The notes beneath the pieces are model-generated. The model did not search any database, had not been told where the DNA came from, and was given only the letters and a program-made list of their open reading frames with translations. 57,242 bases of DNA from positions 1 through 57,242 of the forward strand of contig JANYBJ010000260.1 in the NCBI GenBank assembly GCA_025360845.1. Reading direction: 5' to 3'. Shown in pieces: positions 8,710 to 17,597 of this stretch (its first letter is position 1; every line of letters begins with the position of its first letter). The position numbers and the translations under genes are program-made. The stretch is from a bacterium. GTDB lineage: Bacteria > Verrucomicrobiota > Kiritimatiellia > RFP12 > UBA1067.

Positions 8710-8737
8710 AGTATATCAGGAATCGGAAGCAGCTCAA
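8710..8737 (-). promoter_or_regulatory. Sigma70-type promoter for the Gfo/Idh gene
   Basis: Minus strand: TTGAGC (8737-8732), 16-base spacer, TATACT (8715-8710). Initiation near 8703 would give a leader of about 88 bases before ATG 8615. Confidence 0.45.
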
Positions 8738-8814
8738 GCGCATATGATGCGGTGCGCGAGTAACCGTGAAATTGTTCTTTTGGAATGCGGCGAAAATACG
8801 GTACTCTTTCTGTC

Positions 8815-10608
8815 ATGGATAAGCTGCGAGAGGCATATGAAGCGGTGCGCGGGCGGGTGTTGAAGCTGCGCGATGTTGAAACGGGTGTCTGGGCAGGCGA
8901 ACTCGCTTCCAGTGCGTTAGGCACCGCGTTGTCTGTGACCGCGTTAGGGAACGGCGACAAATCAGACCGGGCGCTGTCCGTGGCTGGCGCGGAGTGGCTG
9001 ATCACACACGTCAACGCCGACGGCGGCTGGGGCGATACGTCGGAGAGTCCCTCCAACTTAAGCACCACGCTGATCGTGCGGGCGGCGCTCTCGCAGCAGC
9101 GGGGGCTGATGGGTGCCGAAGCGTGCTTGAGCGCTTCCGGTGTCTGGGTGCTGGAGCGTACTGGATCGGCATCGTCCGAGGCTAACGTGAGGGCCTTGCG
9201 GGGCATCTATGGCAGCGACCGGACCTTTGCGGTGCCGATCTTGGCATATGTGGCGATGTGCGGCGAGGATGACCGCGCATGGCTGAGCGTGCCGTCGCTG
9301 CCGTTTCTGCTGTCGCTGCTGCCGCAAGGGCTTTACCGGTTTTTCCGGTTGCAGGTCGTGAGCTACGCCTTGCCTGCGCTGATCGCGGTCGGGTTGTGCC
9401 GTCACGTCTGTGCGGCGCGTGCGCGCGGCAAGCTTGTTTGGGGACGCTGGTTTGCGTGTCCGCTGCTGCGGCGGCTCACTGCGCTGCAACCGCAGCACGG
9501 CGGGTTCTTGGACGCGATTCCGCTGACCGCGTTCGTGTGCCTGTCGCTGCGGCATGCCGGATACGGGGAGCACGCCGTGGCGCAGAAGGGACTCGCATTT
9601 TTGCGTCAGGCCGCACGCCGTGATGGAAGCTGGGCCATCGACTCCAACCTGCGCACGTGGGTGACGAGCCTCGCGGTGCGGGCGGTGTGGGGCGGAAGCG
9701 TGCCCGCGAAGCCGGAAGCGAGAAACTGGAAGCTGGATGCCGGTGGGATCGATGACGCGCAGAGGGTCGCAAAGTGGTTGGTAAAGACCCAGCTGAAGGC
9801 GAAGCATCCGTTCACGGGCGCGGCGCCGGGCGGGTGGGCGTGGACGGAGCTGCCGGGAGGCGTGCCGGACGCGGACGACACGAGCGGGGCGCTGCTCGCG
9901 CTGCGGCGTCTGAAAGACATCGGGAGCAAAACGGACACGTCGGGCACTGTGCGCGGCGGTGTACGGTGGCTGCTGGAGTTGCAGAATTCGGACGGCGGCA
10001 TGCCGACCTTCTGCCGCGGCTGGGGACGTCTGCCGTTCGACCGGAGCTGCCCGGACCTTTCGGCGCACGCGCTGGCGGCGCTGGCGGCCTGGCACGACGT
10101 GTCGCCGCTTGCCGCAAAAGCCATGGAGCGGTTGGCCCGCTATCTGGAACGGGCGCAGGCGAAGGACGGCAGATGGATGCCGCTGTGGTTCGGACATCAG
10201 GACGTGCAGGATGGCAGGAATCCGGTGGTGGGGACGGCGCGGGTGGTGGACGCTTTACGCCAGGCAGAAGTGTGGAGTGAGGCGTTGGGGGTCGGGGGAA
10301 TACGGAATAAAGGCGAGGCGTGGCTGGTGGCCCGGCAGCGAGAGGACGGAGGCTGGAGCGCGGGGAACGTTTCAACGGCGGAGGAGACGGCTTTGGCGGT
10401 GATCGCTCTGACCGACGGTGGCGCGGCGTGCGAGGAGGCGGTCAGACGGGGATGCGCTTGGCTGGTTGCGAACTGGGAGGCAGGCGCTGCGAGCCCTGCG
10501 CCGATCGGGCTTTACTTCGCGCTGCTCTGGTACCACGAAAAGATGTATCCGCTGGTGTGGACGTTGGAAGCCTTGGGCCGGAACATCAACCGGCTCAGCG
10601 GCGACTGA
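8815..10608 (+). CDS. Squalene-hopene cyclase-like terpene cyclase family protein
   Basis: A 597-residue protein of the squalene/oxidosqualene cyclase fold (alpha-alpha barrels with QW-type repeats). The DADDTS motif at about residues 352-357 sits where the catalytic DxDD of class II cyclases lies. QW-like elements include NADGGWGD, QNSDGGMPTF and REDGGWSAG. It is slightly shorter than typical squalene-hopene cyclases (about 630-720), so substrate and product are uncertain. No other hopanoid or squalene genes are nearby. A heptamer repeat is embedded at about residues 300-311. ATG 8815 is preferred to ATG 8785, although neither has a ribosome-binding site. TTGGAA-N16-TACTCT ends 7 bases before ATG 8815, again fitting a leaderless start. 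The stop abuts that of the convergent symporter gene. Confidence 0.78.
   Translation: MDKLREAYEAVRGRVLKLRDVETGVWAGELASSALGTALSVTALGNGDKSDRALSVAGAEWLITHVNADGGWGDTSESPSNLSTTLIVRAALSQQRGLMGAEACLSASGVWVLERTGSASSEANVRALRGIYGSDRTFAVPILAYVAMCGEDDRAWLSVPSLPFLLSLLPQGLYRFFRLQVVSYALPALIAVGLCRHVCAARARGKLVWGRWFACPLLRRLTALQPQHGGFLDAIPLTAFVCLSLRHAGYGEHAVAQKGLAFLRQAARRDGSWAIDSNLRTWVTSLAVRAVWGGSVPAKPEARNWKLDAGGIDDAQRVAKWLVKTQLKAKHPFTGAAPGGWAWTELPGGVPDADDTSGALLALRRLKDIGSKTDTSGTVRGGVRWLLELQNSDGGMPTFCRGWGRLPFDRSCPDLSAHALAALAAWHDVSPLAAKAMERLARYLERAQAKDGRWMPLWFGHQDVQDGRNPVVGTARVVDALRQAEVWSEALGVGGIRNKGEAWLVARQREDGGWSAGNVSTAEETALAVIALTDGGAACEEAVRRGCAWLVANWEAGAASPAPIGLYFALLWYHEKMYPLVWTLEALGRNINRLSGD
9712..9746 (+). 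repeat. Heptamer repeat inside the cyclase-like gene
   Basis: Five 7-base units: CCGGAAG, CGAGAAA, CTGGAAG, CTGGATG, CCGGTGG. They encode roughly PEARNWKLDAGG, a hydrophilic stretch between two helical repeats of the barrel. The repeat is related in pattern to GGAAACT at 40109-40129. Confidence 0.5.
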
Positions 10609-11994
10609 TCAAAGGCCTTCGACGTTTTTCGCGTGCTGTTTCCGCGCGTTGATGTAGGCACGCGTTTCCCTTGCCACCAGCGGTGAAAGGATCAGCAGGG
10701 CGACGAGGTTGGGCAGCGCCATCAGGCCGTTGAAAATGTCGGACAAGGTCCAGACCGTCTCCAGGCGGAGCACGCAGCCCAGGTAGACGGCGGAGACGAA
10801 AATGGTCCGGTAGACGGGGATGGCTTTGTCGCCCGCGAGATATTGCAGCGCCTTCTCGCCGTAATAGCCCCAGCCGATCAGCGTCGACCAGGCGAAGAGT
10901 ACGAGCGCGATGGTGGAGAGCTGTCCGCCCCATTCGCCATAGGCCGAGCAGAAGGCGGTCGACGAAAGCAAGGCCCCGGTCAGGCCCTTGCCGTCTGGAC
11001 CGGTCTGGGTCCAGACGCCGCTTGTCAGGATCACCAGGGCGGTCATGGAGCAGACCACGATCGTGTCGATGAAGGTTTGGGTCATGGACACCAACGCCTG
11101 TACAACCGGGTGGCTGGTGCGAGCGGCGGCCGCCGCGATAGGCGCTGAACCGAGCCCGGATTCATTGGAGAATAGCCCGCGCGCGAGGCCCACCCGGATG
11201 GTCTGCGAGAGCACGGCGCCGGCAAATCCGCCGGTCGCTGCCGTCGGGGTGAAGGCGTGGTGCAGAATCAGGGCGATGACTGAGGGAATCGCTTTGACGT
11301 TGATCACCAGAACGCCAATGGTGATCACCAGATAGAACAGGATCATGAAGGGCACGAGCACCGAGGTGCAGCGTGCGATGCCCTTGATGCCGAACAGCAG
11401 GACGAGGCCCGACAGGACAGTCAGCACGGCGCCGGTGTCGCGGGGGTTGATTCCGTAGGTGTTGAACAGGCCGTCTGCAACGGCGTTGGCTTGGGTCATG
11501 TTTCCGATGCCGAAGCTGGCGACCACGGTCAGACAGGCGAAGATCACCGCCAGCCACTTCTGGCCGAGACCCCGTTCGATGTAGTACATGGGGCCGCCGG
11601 CCATGGTGCCGTTGGCGGCGGTCACGCGGAACTTCACGGCGAGCAGCGCTTCGGCGTACTTCGTCACCATGCCGACGAGGCCCGTCAGCCACAGCCAGAA
11701 GACCGCGCCGGGGCCTCCGATGGCGATGGCGGTGGCGACGCCCACGATGTTGCCGGTGCCGACGGTGGCGGCCAGAGCCGTCATCAAAGCTTGAAAGTGG
11801 CTGATGTCGCCCTCGCCGGTAGCCTCGCGGCGCTTGATGAAGGCGAGCCAAAGGGCGTGCGGCAGCAGGGAGAACTGCAGTCCGCGAAGGAGAAAGGTGA
11901 ACCACGTGCCGGTGCCGATCAGCAGGATCATCAGCGGCCAACCCCAGACAAAGCCCGAGATCGCGTTCAGCGTGTCGAGAAAAGAAGTCGTCAT
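10609..11994 (-). CDS. Sodium:alanine/glycine symporter family (AGCS) transporter
   Basis: A 461-residue inner-membrane protein with about ten or eleven hydrophobic helices. Family hallmarks are [36 protein letters not shown] (AGCS signature region, residues about 70-105), [16 protein letters not shown], and [18 protein letters not shown]. It is expected to import alanine, glycine or a related amino acid with Na+. ATG 11994 gives the standard family N-terminus. Upstream sequence in frame is not conserved-looking. The gene converges with the cyclase-like gene with no intervening base, and no terminator hairpin is seen between them. Confidence 0.92.
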   Translation of the reverse strand: MTTSFLDTLNAISGFVWGWPLMILLIGTGTWFTFLLRGLQFSLLPHALWLAFIKRREATGEGDISHFQALMTALAATVGTGNIVGVATAIAIGGPGAVFWLWLTGLVGMVTKYAEALLAVKFRVTAANGTMAGGPMYYIERGLGQKWLAVIFACLTVVASFGIGNMTQANAVADGLFNTYGINPRDTGAVLTVLSGLVLLFGIKGIARCTSVLVPFMILFYLVITIGVLVINVKAIPSVIALILHHAFTPTAATGGFAGAVLSQTIRVGLARGLFSNESGLGSAPIAAAAARTSHPVVQALVSMTQTFIDTIVVCSMTALVILTSGVWTQTGPDGKGLTGALLSSTAFCSAYGEWGGQLSTIALVLFAWSTLIGWGYYGEKALQYLAGDKAIPVYRTIFVSAVYLGCVLRLETVWTLSDIFNGLMALPNLVALLILSPLVARETRAYINARKQHAKNVEGL

Positions 11995-12148
11995 ATGAGT
12001 AGCCCAGAGTTTAGCGGGTACAGGCGAGATGGACAATATAGAAAAGCGTGCGTTATTGACGGGGCTGTTTGACGGAACAAATTGATGTTGATACGCTTTC
12101 TTCGCTGGTGGACAAGACCGTCCGGAAGCGGAAAGTGAGCGTGGCGTG

Positions 12149-12979
12149 ATGAATCTGGCCTGGTGGCAAAGCCTGCCCTTGTTGGCCCTCGGGACGTATG
12201 TGGTGTTCTGTTTGTCGGCGGCCTTGTGGCAAAACAAGCTTTTGTATTTTCCTGAGCGTCTGACGGACGCGGCGGCGCGAGAGGCGTTCGCGTTCTACAA
12301 GGTCGAGCGCTGGCCGGAGACGGCGGGGGCTGAGTATCGGGGTGTCGCAAAGAAGACGGTTCCCGACGCGACGTTGACCAACGGCACGGTGCTGATCTTT
12401 CACGGCAACGCGGGGGGTGCGCACGAGCGTGAATCCTACTGCGATACGTTGCAGAAGTTAGGCTGGCGCGTGATCCTCGCCGAGTACCCCGGTTATGCCG
12501 CGCGGGGCGGCAAGTTGGGAGAGACGTCATTCCGCGACGACGGATGCGCGACCGCGCGGCTGGTGCGGCAGAATTATCCGGGACGCTTGGTGATCCTCGG
12601 CGAGTCGCTGGGCAGCGGCGTGGCGGCATCGGTTGCGGCTGACCTGAAGGTGAAAGCGGACGCGGTGATATTGGCCACGCCGTGGGATACGCTGGCATCG
12701 GTGGCGGCGCATCACTATCCGTGGTTGCCGGTGCGGCTCTTTTTACGCGACCGCTACGACAGCGTGTCCTACCTGAAAAGCTACCCGGGTCCCGTGACAC
12801 TCCTCATGGCCGAGGACGACGAGATCATGCCTGCGTCAAGCACGTTGGCGCTGTATGACGCGCTGCCGCATGCGGACCGGAAACGTCTGATTCGCGTGCC
12901 CTACGTCGGCCACAACGAGTGGTTCTGGCAGATCACGGACAAACAGTGGCGCGAGATCCTCGCGCACCAGGTGCCGTGA
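12149..12979 (+). CDS. Membrane-anchored alpha/beta hydrolase
   Basis: A 276-residue serine hydrolase. One N-terminal membrane helix (residues about 5-28) anchors the catalytic domain. The nucleophile elbow is GESLGSG (Ser153), the acid is in [10 protein letters not shown] (Asp223 or 224) and the His is in YVGHNEWF (His255). The oxyanion motif FHGNAGG (about 85-90) matches the BEM46/YqkD-like branch of hydrolases. The substrate is unknown. GTG 12146 is immediately upstream and in frame, and ATG 12149 is preferred. The 154 bases between this gene and the divergent symporter show no confident promoter. Confidence 0.83.
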   Translation: MNLAWWQSLPLLALGTYVVFCLSAALWQNKLLYFPERLTDAAAREAFAFYKVERWPETAGAEYRGVAKKTVPDATLTNGTVLIFHGNAGGAHERESYCDTLQKLGWRVILAEYPGYAARGGKLGETSFRDDGCATARLVRQNYPGRLVILGESLGSGVAASVAADLKVKADAVILATPWDTLASVAAHHYPWLPVRLFLRDRYDSVSYLKSYPGPVTLLMAEDDEIMPASSTLALYDALPHADRKRLIRVPYVGHNEWFWQITDKQWREILAHQVP

Positions 12980-13018
12980 GAACAGCGTCCCTACCTTGAG
13001 GAAACGCTGCTCTTTCGT

Positions 13019-14128
13019 CTACTCATCGGTGCCCAACTGCGACGACGTGCGGACGATAAGTCGAGTGTCGAAGAGGATGCGGCGCGGCGGGTGGGTGTCA
13101 TGGTTGAGGCGCCGCACCATGAGGTCGGTTGCCTGGATGCCGATGCTGCGGCAGGGCTGCTGCAGCGTGCTGATCGGGATCGGAAGAAACTGCGAATAGC
13201 GCACGTCGTCGAGTCCCACGATCTTGAGCTTCTGCGGGATCGCCACGCGGAGCTTCTGAAAGTTCTGGATGAGGTGGGCGGCCACGGGATCGTGAAAGCA
13301 GACGATGCCGTCGGGTTTGAGCTTCAAAAGTGATTTGCAGAAGGTGGGGTCGGTCGCGTCGCCCGCGCAGATGTGCGCGGGATCGAAAAGATGACCGGCC
13401 TGCTCCAATGCGAGACGGTAGCCGTTTATCCGGGCGGCCTTGGTCCAGAGCCGGCCCGGACGGGTCACGTAGAGGATGCGCTTGCAGCCGATGTCGAGCA
13501 GATGGAGCGTCTGCTTGAACCCCGCGTTGACGTTGTCGATGCCCACGAGGTCGTAAGGTCCCTGCTCGGGGAAGGGTACGACATCGCGGTCAAGCAGCAC
13601 CACCGCGATGCCCGCGGCCGTCAGCGCTTGGGCGATCTTCTGGTTGCGGTTGTCAGGGCTGTTTTCGGCGAGTTCATCCGGAACGAAAAAAACGCCGGTG
13701 ACGTGCTGTGAGATGAAACGTGAGCAGAGGGTGTCGATTTTGGTGTCTTCGTTCACAGGCGTCGCAGGGCTGGAGGCACCCCAGATGAGGCTGAGGTTGC
13801 AGGCGTGGCAGGCCTGCGCGATCTGCGCGCAGATCGGCTCGAAAAACTCGGTGTCCCCGAGTCCGGCGATGAGCGTGGATACGAAAGCACCTTTGGAGCG
13901 GTCAGCGGGACGCAGGAACGAACCCGCGCCGGGACGGCGCTGGATGAGGCCGGTGCGCTCGATTTCTTTCATGGCTTTGGCCACCGTCGCACGCGTCGTA
14001 TCGAAACGCCGCATGAGTTGCCCGTCGGTCGGCAAACGTCCGTCGGACGCATAGGCGCCGCCCACGATGTTCTCATAGACGTAGTCGAAGATCTGACGGT
14101 GGAGAGGTTTGCGGGACTCAGTTGTCAT
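13019..14128 (-). CDS. GntR-family regulator with LacI-type sugar-sensing domain
   Basis: A 369-residue transcription factor. The N-terminal winged helix-turn-helix of GntR type (residues about 5-72: LPTDGQLMRRFDTTRATVAKAMKEIERTGLI) is joined to a periplasmic-binding-protein-like sensor (about 80-360, with VTGVFFVP, GIAVVLLDRD, GIDNVNAGF, GLDDVRYS). This is the AraR-like architecture of sugar-responsive repressors. It is divergent from the nucleoside hydrolase gene, so it probably controls the salvage cassette and itself. The predicted -10 of its own promoter is inside the palindrome TGTATATACA, consistent with autoregulation. The ligand is probably a pentose or nucleoside product (inference). 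Confidence 0.86.
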   Translation of the reverse strand: MTTESRKPLHRQIFDYVYENIVGGAYASDGRLPTDGQLMRRFDTTRATVAKAMKEIERTGLIQRRPGAGSFLRPADRSKGAFVSTLIAGLGDTEFFEPICAQIAQACHACNLSLIWGASSPATPVNEDTKIDTLCSRFISQHVTGVFFVPDELAENSPDNRNQKIAQALTAAGIAVVLLDRDVVPFPEQGPYDLVGIDNVNAGFKQTLHLLDIGCKRILYVTRPGRLWTKAARINGYRLALEQAGHLFDPAHICAGDATDPTFCKSLLKLKPDGIVCFHDPVAAHLIQNFQKLRVAIPQKLKIVGLDDVRYSQFLPIPISTLQQPCRSIGIQATDLMVRRLNHDTHPPRRILFDTRLIVRTSSQLGTDE

Positions 14129-14137
14129 AGCGGGGAA

Positions 14138-14168
14138 TGTATATACAGGTTTTTTCTTAATGCGTCAA
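14138..14168 (-). promoter_or_regulatory. gntR promoter with overlapping palindromic operator candidate
   Basis: Minus strand: TTGACG (14168-14163), 17-base spacer, TATATA (14145-14140). The perfect 10-base palindrome TGTATATACA (14138-14147) covers the -10. Initiation near 14133-14131 leaves only 3-5 bases before the ATG at 14128. Confidence 0.45.
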
Positions 14169-14245
14169 TTACGATTGAAATGCATAGTCAGTTTGGTGTA
14201 AAAAGAGGTTGTGATATGAATCGGCAACCGTCACACTCAACCACT

Positions 14246-14251
14246 TATAAT
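14246..14251 (+). promoter_or_regulatory. -10 box of the nucleoside hydrolase gene
   Basis: A perfect TATAAT is followed by 7 bases and then ATG 14259. No convincing -35 and no ribosome-binding site are visible, so a leaderless or activator-dependent start is possible. Confidence 0.35.
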
Positions 14252-14258
14252 CACCATC

Positions 14259-15272
14259 ATGAACAAACAAAACGCTTTTCTGACGCTTCTCCTCTCGGCC
14301 TCGCTCATGCAGGCCGCACCCGTCAAACTCATCTTCGACACCGACATGGGCAACGATGTCGATGATCTGATGGCTCTGTGCATGATTCACAACCTGCAGA
14401 CGCGCGGCGCGGTCGAGTTGCTCGCCGTGACGATCACCAAGGATCACCCGCAGGCCGCGGCCTTTGTGGACGCCGTGAACACGTTTTACGGACGGCCCGA
14501 GGTGCCCATCGGCGTCGTGAAGGGCGGGGCGACGCCGGAGCCGGGAAAGTTCAATCTGCTGGCCGATGCGAAAAACGAAGACGGCTCTCTGCGCTATCCG
14601 CACGACCTCATGAGCGGAAATGACGCGCCTGAAGCCGTCGGCTTGATCCGCAAACTGCTCGCCAAGGAACCGGACAACAGCGTCATGCTGGTGCAGGTCG
14701 GCTTTTTCACCAATTTCCGGCGTCTGCTGGAGTCGCAGCCTGATGCGCACTCGCCGCTCAACGGGCGCGACCTCATCGCGAAGAAAGTGAAGGGACTCTC
14801 GATCATGGCAGGCGCCTTCCAAACGGTGAACTGGGATACGCGGTATCTTGAATACAACGTGGTCAACGACATACCCGCCGCGCAGGCCCTGTCGAAGAAC
14901 TGGCCATCGCCGGTGGTTTGGAGCGGCTTCGAGATCGGTGTGGCAGCGGCGTTCCCTCATGAGGCGATCGAGCGCGACCTCGAGTATGTGAAGCATCACC
15001 CGCTCAAAGAGGCCTACACTCTTTACGAGCCGCCGCCGCACAACCGTCCCACGTGGGACCCGACCGCGCTTTTGTATGCCATTTATGGGGATCGCGGGTA
15101 TTTCGAGCTTTCGCCTCCCGGCACCGTAACGGTCGAGGATAACGGCGCCACCTGGTATCGTCCGGACAACAACGGACGCCACCGCTACCTCGTGATGAGC
15201 GCCGAACAGGCCGCCCGCGTGCGCGAAGCGATTGTTCAACTCAGTGTGGCGCCCCCGGCGAAAGGAAAATGA
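14259..15272 (+). CDS. Exported nucleoside hydrolase-like protein
   Basis: A 337-residue protein with a signal peptide (residues 1 to about 20, ending in QAA). The inosine/uridine-preferring nucleoside hydrolase motif follows at once: DTDMGNDVDD at residues 27-36, the Ca2+/ribose-binding Asp cluster. The family cleaves the N-glycosidic bond of ribonucleosides to free base and ribose. Export suggests action on nucleosides in the periplasm. It starts the plus-strand cassette divergent from the GntR-type regulator and overlaps the next gene in ATGATGA. It lacks a clear ribosome-binding site. Confidence 0.86.
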   Translation: MNKQNAFLTLLLSASLMQAAPVKLIFDTDMGNDVDDLMALCMIHNLQTRGAVELLAVTITKDHPQAAAFVDAVNTFYGRPEVPIGVVKGGATPEPGKFNLLADAKNEDGSLRYPHDLMSGNDAPEAVGLIRKLLAKEPDNSVMLVQVGFFTNFRRLLESQPDAHSPLNGRDLIAKKVKGLSIMAGAFQTVNWDTRYLEYNVVNDIPAAQALSKNWPSPVVWSGFEIGVAAAFPHEAIERDLEYVKHHPLKEAYTLYEPPPHNRPTWDPTALLYAIYGDRGYFELSPPGTVTVEDNGATWYRPDNNGRHRYLVMSAEQAARVREAIVQLSVAPPAKGK

Positions 15273-16954
15273 TGAAAAGCGTTGAATTGCGCATTGCGTT
15301 CGTGTTGGCGGGCATGGCGGGACTCGTCCTTGCGCAGAGCGAGAGGCGGTTGTCTGTGGAAACGTACCGCGACAAGATGAAAGGCGGCTGGGTCGGACAG
15401 ATCGCCGGGGTGTGCTGGGGCGCACCCACGGAGTTTAAGTGGCGTGACACGATCATGCCCGCGGCCGAGGCGCCTCAATGGAAACCGGAAATGATCAACG
15501 AGGCTTTCGGTCAGGATGACCTGTACGTGGAGATGACCTTCCTGCGCTCGTTGGAAGAGTACGGGCTGGAGATGTCGATCCGTCAGGCGGGCATCGATTT
15601 CGCCAACAGCGAGTATCAGTTGTGGTGCGCGAACGATGCGGGACGTTCCAATCTGCGACGCGGCATCGCTCCGCCCGACTCCTCGCATCCGGCGTTCAAC
15701 AAATGCCCGAACGACATCGACTACCAGATCGAGTCGGACTATGCGGGGCTGATTTCGCCGGGCATGCCCAACTCGGTGGTGGGCTTGGGTGAAAAGTTCG
15801 GGAGGCTGATGAATTACGGCGACGGCGTATACGGCGGACAGTTTATGGGCGGCATGTATGCGGCGGCCTTCTTCGAGTCGGACATCGGCAAGGTCGTCGA
15901 GGCGGGACTCGCGTGTATCCCGGCGGAGAGCCAGTACGCCGAGATGGTGCGCGACGTGGTCCTGTGGCACAAAGAGAATCCCAACGACTGGGAGGCGGCT
16001 TGGAGACGGTGTCAGAAGAAGTACCGCGAAACGCCCGAGTATCAGAAAGCCTCTAACGGCGGGATCGACGTGAAGATCAACGGCGCGTATGTGCTGCTTG
16101 GCATGCTGTACGGCAACGGCGACATCGACAAGACGATCACGATCTCTTTCCGCAGCGGCCAGGACTCCGACTGCAACCCCGCGAGTTCGGCGGGTGTGCT
16201 TTGCGCCACGCTTGGTTTTTCGAAACTGCCGCCGCGCTTCACCGAGAAGCTCGATCTCAAGACCAAGTTCAGTTACACGGCTTACACGGTGCCGGGGTTG
16301 TTGGACGTGTGCGAAAAGCTGGCACGGCAGGTCGTGGTGCGGCAGGGCGGGCGTATGGAGAAAGGCGCGGACGGACTCGAGTATTTCGTGATTCCGCTGA
16401 AGACGCCGACACCCAGCAAGTTGGAACTGAGCTGGGCACCGGGTCCGATCGCGAATTCGAGGTTCACGCCTGAGGAGTATGCGAAGATCCGCTTCAAGCC
16501 GCATCCGGCCGATGTGGGAGGGGCTGATCCGACGAAGCGGGTGCAGGGTGCGGTGGACGTGCTGTTTCCCGGCTGGACGACATCGGTCAACGGCAAGGAT
16601 ATGGAACCCGGTTATCGTGCCGAGTATCTCGGCCGTAAAAACGTGGTGATGACGCATCCGCTGGATCGCGAGACGGGCGTTACGCTTTCCAAAAAGATCG
16701 ATGTGCCTAAAGAGGGCACGCCGAAGCTCGAAGTGACGGTGGCGAACCATGACAAGGGCGATTTCGTGTTCATTGCCAGAGCGGACGGCAAGGAGCTGTT
16801 AAAGCAGAAGGTGGGCGGTGAGAAGGCCGCGTGGCAGACACTGTCCGTTGACCTTGCGCCCTATGCGGGCAAGACGGTGACGGTCGAGCTGGTGAACCAG
16901 CCGGACGGCTGGTCGTGGGAAGCGGCGTACTGGGGTGGGATGGACGTGAAATAG
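15269..16954 (+). CDS. Exported ADP-ribosylglycohydrolase family protein with C-terminal beta-sandwich
   Basis: A 561-residue protein. A signal peptide (1 to about 22, ending in VLA) precedes an ARH/DraG-type helical domain: KGGWVGQIAGVCWGAPTEF near the N-terminus, QDDLYVEMTFL, and the Mg2+-binding SGQDSDCNPASSAG (Asp299 and Asp301). Residues from about 370 form a separate beta-rich domain ending in WSWEAAYWGGMDV, which looks like a galactose-binding or carbohydrate-binding sandwich. Family enzymes hydrolyse ADP-ribosyl or related N- and O-glycosidic bonds. Export and coupling to a nucleoside hydrolase suggest a role in scavenging ribosides (inference). ATG 15269 overlaps the previous stop by 4 bases; ATG 15272 is also possible. 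Confidence 0.83.
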   Translation: MMKSVELRIAFVLAGMAGLVLAQSERRLSVETYRDKMKGGWVGQIAGVCWGAPTEFKWRDTIMPAAEAPQWKPEMINEAFGQDDLYVEMTFLRSLEEYGLEMSIRQAGIDFANSEYQLWCANDAGRSNLRRGIAPPDSSHPAFNKCPNDIDYQIESDYAGLISPGMPNSVVGLGEKFGRLMNYGDGVYGGQFMGGMYAAAFFESDIGKVVEAGLACIPAESQYAEMVRDVVLWHKENPNDWEAAWRRCQKKYRETPEYQKASNGGIDVKINGAYVLLGMLYGNGDIDKTITISFRSGQDSDCNPASSAGVLCATLGFSKLPPRFTEKLDLKTKFSYTAYTVPGLLDVCEKLARQVVVRQGGRMEKGADGLEYFVIPLKTPTPSKLELSWAPGPIANSRFTPEEYAKIRFKPHPADVGGADPTKRVQGAVDVLFPGWTTSVNGKDMEPGYRAEYLGRKNVVMTHPLDRETGVTLSKKIDVPKEGTPKLEVTVANHDKGDFVFIARADGKELLKQKVGGEKAAWQTLSVDLAPYAGKTVTVELVNQPDGWSWEAAYWGGMDVK

Positions 16955-16997
16955 GCGCAAGAGGTATGAGGAAACCGTTCCCAGAGCTGTCAACAGA

Positions 16998-17373
16998 ATG
17001 AACACAGAGAAAATTTGGTTTATTGCATGCTTTGTGGCATGGATATCGAGTTCCGCGACTTCTCTTCTTGCCAAGGGAAGTCGCGTAGTCAATTTGTGTC
17101 TCGCAGCTCTGCTTCCACCCGTTTTCGCGTTTGGAATTATCGCCATTTTTGGGGTGGGCCGTCCTGTGGCGTTCACGGCAACAGCGGTCAGCCCGCCGCG
17201 CGTGGACCCTTATAATTGCTATCCTCGGTTCTATCGTTCTCGTGACTCTCTTCGGTACAGTCCGTATTGGATACACCGTCCACCGTCAATGGGCAGAGAG
17301 ACTGGAACAGTGGAAAATGGAACAGGCAAATAAGATCACAACCGCGCCCGACAGAAGTTCATCATGCCGATGA
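16998..17373 (+). pseudogene. Small three-helix membrane protein, probably frameshifted
   Basis: One frame from ATG 16998 encodes two hydrophobic helices (about residues 7-24 and 31-53) and then loses coding character near 17195. The +1 frame from about there encodes a third helix (WTLIIAILGSIVLVTLF) and an amphipathic tail (QWAERLEQWKMEQANK) to the stop at 17373. Joined, they make a coherent small membrane protein of about 120 residues, so one base is probably lost or gained. The 167 bases from 17374 to 17540 hold only short open frames and no feature I can name. No homologue is recognised. Confidence 0.4.
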
Positions 17374-17540
17374 TCTGGAGTATGCTTTGCAGGCCCGCCA
17401 CCTTTCCGGCTGATTCAGGCCTAGCTGGATTTGCAGACCTCGGCGGCGAGGTGATCGTTGCGTTTGAGGGCCAGCCTTGTAGCCTCGTGCGGGGCTGCGG
17501 GGTCAGGTCGCGTGAATGAAAGAGTATGCATGTTTGCGGC

Positions 17541-17569
17541 TTGCGATGGATGGTTGTACAACACATAAT
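17541..17569 (+). promoter_or_regulatory. Ribokinase promoter with palindrome in the spacer
   Basis: TTGCGA (17541-17546), 17-base spacer, CATAAT (17564-17569). The perfect palindrome GTTGTACAAC (17553-17562) fills the spacer, a position where a bound repressor would block the polymerase. Initiation near 17576 leaves a leader with GGGAGGG just before ATG 17598. Confidence 0.5.
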
Positions 17570-17597
17570 CTGAACAACACCGGATGGGAGGGTGCAT

